NCBI GenBank assembly: GCA_020722725.1
Contig: DYKG01000006.1
Span: forward strand, 1-64,000
Reading direction: 5' to 3'
DNA: 64,000 nucleotides
Origin: Candidatus Methylomirabilis sp.
GTDB taxonomy: Bacteria; Muiribacteriota; Ozemobacteria; Ozemobacterales; Ozemobacteraceae
Shown: positions 62,823-64,000 of the stretch, piece after piece
Numbering within the stretch: the stretch's first letter is position 1
Layout of the letters: every line of letters starts with the position of its first letter
Notes under the pieces: model-generated
The model's input: the letters and a program-made list of their open reading frames with translations, nothing else
What the model was told of the DNA's origin: nothing
Databases searched by the model: none
Position numbers and translations under genes: made by a program

Positions 62823-63539
62823 ATGCTGTTGATTCGCAAAATTCTGTCGGTGCTGATTCTTTTCAGCGCCGGCTTTTCTTTTTCTGCCGTCGAAGCCTGC
62901 AGCGAGTATGTTCATATGTGGCGACCAGTTAAAGAGGAAACATCTGCAAGCCTGTCTTCTGAAGGTCTGGCAGTTTTTCTGCGTCGGCTTGAAAAGCTTT
63001 TGCCACAGAATGAAAAAAGCTGGTTCATCTGCTTGAATCCTGCTTCAGAGACATTGAATGAGCTTTCATTGCCACTGGCTTCTGCCGTTTCATTACTAGA
63101 CAACCGCAAGCTGATCTGGCATCATGAGTTGTCGCCGTTTTCCGGGAAAGCCGGAAAAATAGCGGCGATCTGGCTTGATTTTGTCGAGCCGCTTCGGCAA
63201 AAATACTGGTGGTATGATGACAATAAACCTCCCTTGGCCATGTTTCGTGTCGGTGAGCTTGAAAGCTCAGTAGTGCGGGTTATGGTGCGCGATTCAACCG
63301 GAAAAATATTTTTAATTGAAGAATTTAAACATTTGTTTTTAATCGAGAGTGATTTCATGGTGCCCGCCTGGTTCGGCAATGGCGGTGCCTGGTTGCGTCG
63401 TCTCTCATATCAGGTCGATCCGAAAGAAAAAAGGGTTGAATATACCTTTTCCATTCCACCGGATCAGGAAACCATCAATGCTACTCCTGAAGATATCGAC
63501 CGTTTTTATTTTGGTGATACTCCACCGAAAAGCTTTTGA
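62823..63539 (+). CDS. Secreted protein of unknown function
   Basis: A 238-aa exported protein with a signal peptide (about 1-25, SAVEA region) followed by CSEYVHMWRP. There is no recognised domain. The pattern is soluble, mixed alpha/beta, rich in Trp (WLDFVEPLRQKYWWYDD) and has a C-terminal proline-rich tail. It is 5 nt after the 1387-aa gene, so it probably belongs to the same system. The Cys immediately after the signal region could also mean a lipoprotein, but the lipobox is poor. Confidence 0.6.
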   Translation: MLLIRKILSVLILFSAGFSFSAVEACSEYVHMWRPVKEETSASLSSEGLAVFLRRLEKLLPQNEKSWFICLNPASETLNELSLPLASAVSLLDNRKLIWHHELSPFSGKAGKIAAIWLDFVEPLRQKYWWYDDNKPPLAMFRVGELESSVVRVMVRDSTGKIFLIEEFKHLFLIESDFMVPAWFGNGGAWLRRLSYQVDPKEKRVEYTFSIPPDQETINATPEDIDRFYFGDTPPKSF

Positions 63540-63622
63540 AAATCTTTTCGCTGTTTTGACTTCGGGGCTTTTTTTTCAAAAAAAAATGTACTAGAATCGA
63601 AAAAAACAATCCGAGGCAAAAA

Positions 63623-64000
63623 ATGCATATTTTAAAAGAATACCTGATTGTGCTCTTATGTCTTTTTACCGCTTTAACCATTACTGGTTGTGGCATTGCC
63701 GGAGATCCAAACGCACCTGAAGAAGATGATTCGGTAACCCTGAAGATGAATGTTGAGGCGCCAGAAATTAATTCTGAAGGAATTCTTGCGGCGAAATATT
63801 CTTCCGATCTGGTATTGCGTCAGTTTTCAAGCAGTGGTGTATGCATGATCAACAATACACCGGTAAATTTTACCCTGAATACACAAAGCAGTTTATTGAC
63901 CATAGAAAAATTGCCACCCGCCGATTCTTATGAAATTGCACTGAAAACCGGTGCTCTCGAATTACGCGGTGTTGCCCAGTATAGTGGCCGAATCATCAGC
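63623..64000 (+). CDS. Lipoprotein, truncated by the window edge
   Basis: An open frame of 126 codons that runs off the end of the window and is not in the ORF track. It starts at ATG 63623 after CCGAGGCAAA. The N terminus has a signal sequence ending in the lipobox TITGC (Cys at about 23), followed by GIAGDPNAPEEDD. The rest is beta-rich (LKMNVEAPEINSEG, NFTLNTQSSLLTIEKLPP), like an Ig/Big-type domain of surface lipoproteins. It is probably part of the preceding secreted-protein cluster. Confidence 0.75.
   Translation, partial: MHILKEYLIVLLCLFTALTITGCGIAGDPNAPEEDDSVTLKMNVEAPEINSEGILAAKYSSDLVLRQFSSSGVCMINNTPVNFTLNTQSSLLTIEKLPPADSYEIALKTGALELRGVAQYSGRIIS

Noticed and set aside
63541-63622. 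Promoter (TTGACT ... TAGAAT) or terminator in the 83-nt gap before the final lipoprotein gene
   Set aside because: The spacing between boxes is about 30 nt, too long for a promoter, and the T and A runs lack a GC stem for termination.

Overview
The window looks like chromosomal DNA of an anaerobic, diderm bacterium from a poorly sampled lineage. Diderm is indicated by an OprD-type porin ending in a C-terminal aromatic residue, Skp/OmpH-like periplasmic proteins, lipoproteins and an AsmA-like protein. Anaerobic or fermentative life is suggested by a 2-oxoacid:ferredoxin oxidoreductase and a V-type ATPase in place of F-type genes. The abundance of pseudopilins and Ig-like/SLH-like surface proteins would fit Candidatus Riflebacteria or a related candidate phylum, but that name is only a guess from gene content. 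The ATPase operon layout matches that of Borrelia and Chlamydia.

Layout. 1-15.6 kb: a long housekeeping run behind one textbook sigma70 promoter: ffh-rpsP-khpA-rimM-trmD-rplS-lepB-rbgA-phoH-pgpH-ybeY-two CorC/CNNM proteins-DUF502-DUF3048-era. 15.6-20.2 kb: a HEAT protein with a degenerate nucleotide-cyclase fold, an NtrC-type regulator, then (behind a probable sigma54 promoter with an upstream palindrome) a PtsN-like IIA protein, an RsbW-like degenerate ATPase and ndk, closed by a strong terminator. 20.3-24.4 kb: an AsmA-like protein converging on a secreted Big_5/SLH-like protein. 24.5-31.9 kb: seven-gene V-ATPase operon (E, DUF2764, A, B, D, I, K), with Na+-type ligands in the K subunit. 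31.9-36.6 kb: MOSC protein, an orphan PhnD-like binding protein and a 963-aa membrane protein on the minus strand. 36.8-43.2 kb: glmM, a TPR lipoprotein, three pseudopilins, an FG-GAP propeller, a TPR protein and an IS1634-type transposase remnant. 43.4-47.0 kb: OprD-like porin and a chemoreceptor. 47.1-52.6 kb: CBM-like protein, isochorismatase-like hydrolase, P-loop ATPase and a 2-oxoacid:ferredoxin oxidoreductase with two gamma subunits. 52.7-55.0 kb: rsfS, rsmE, mtaB. 55.1-64 kb: a second pseudopilin set followed by two Skp-like proteins, a 1387-aa secreted protein, another secreted protein and a lipoprotein cut by the window edge.

Most genes are on the plus strand, packed with 1-20 nt gaps or ATGA-type overlaps. 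No rRNA, tRNA, CRISPR array or intact mobile element was seen. No gene-free stretch exceeds 300 bases. The longest gaps (18626-18799, 24353-24554, 36582-36791, 43197-43385) hold promoters and hairpins described below. The most unusual items are the cyclase-HEAT protein next to the sigma54-controlled PtsN/RsbW-like/Ndk cluster, the 963-aa PHP-like membrane protein with a leader attenuator, LepB with an added Ig-like domain, the oxidoreductase bracketed by duplicate gamma subunits, and the pilin-linked giant secreted protein locus.
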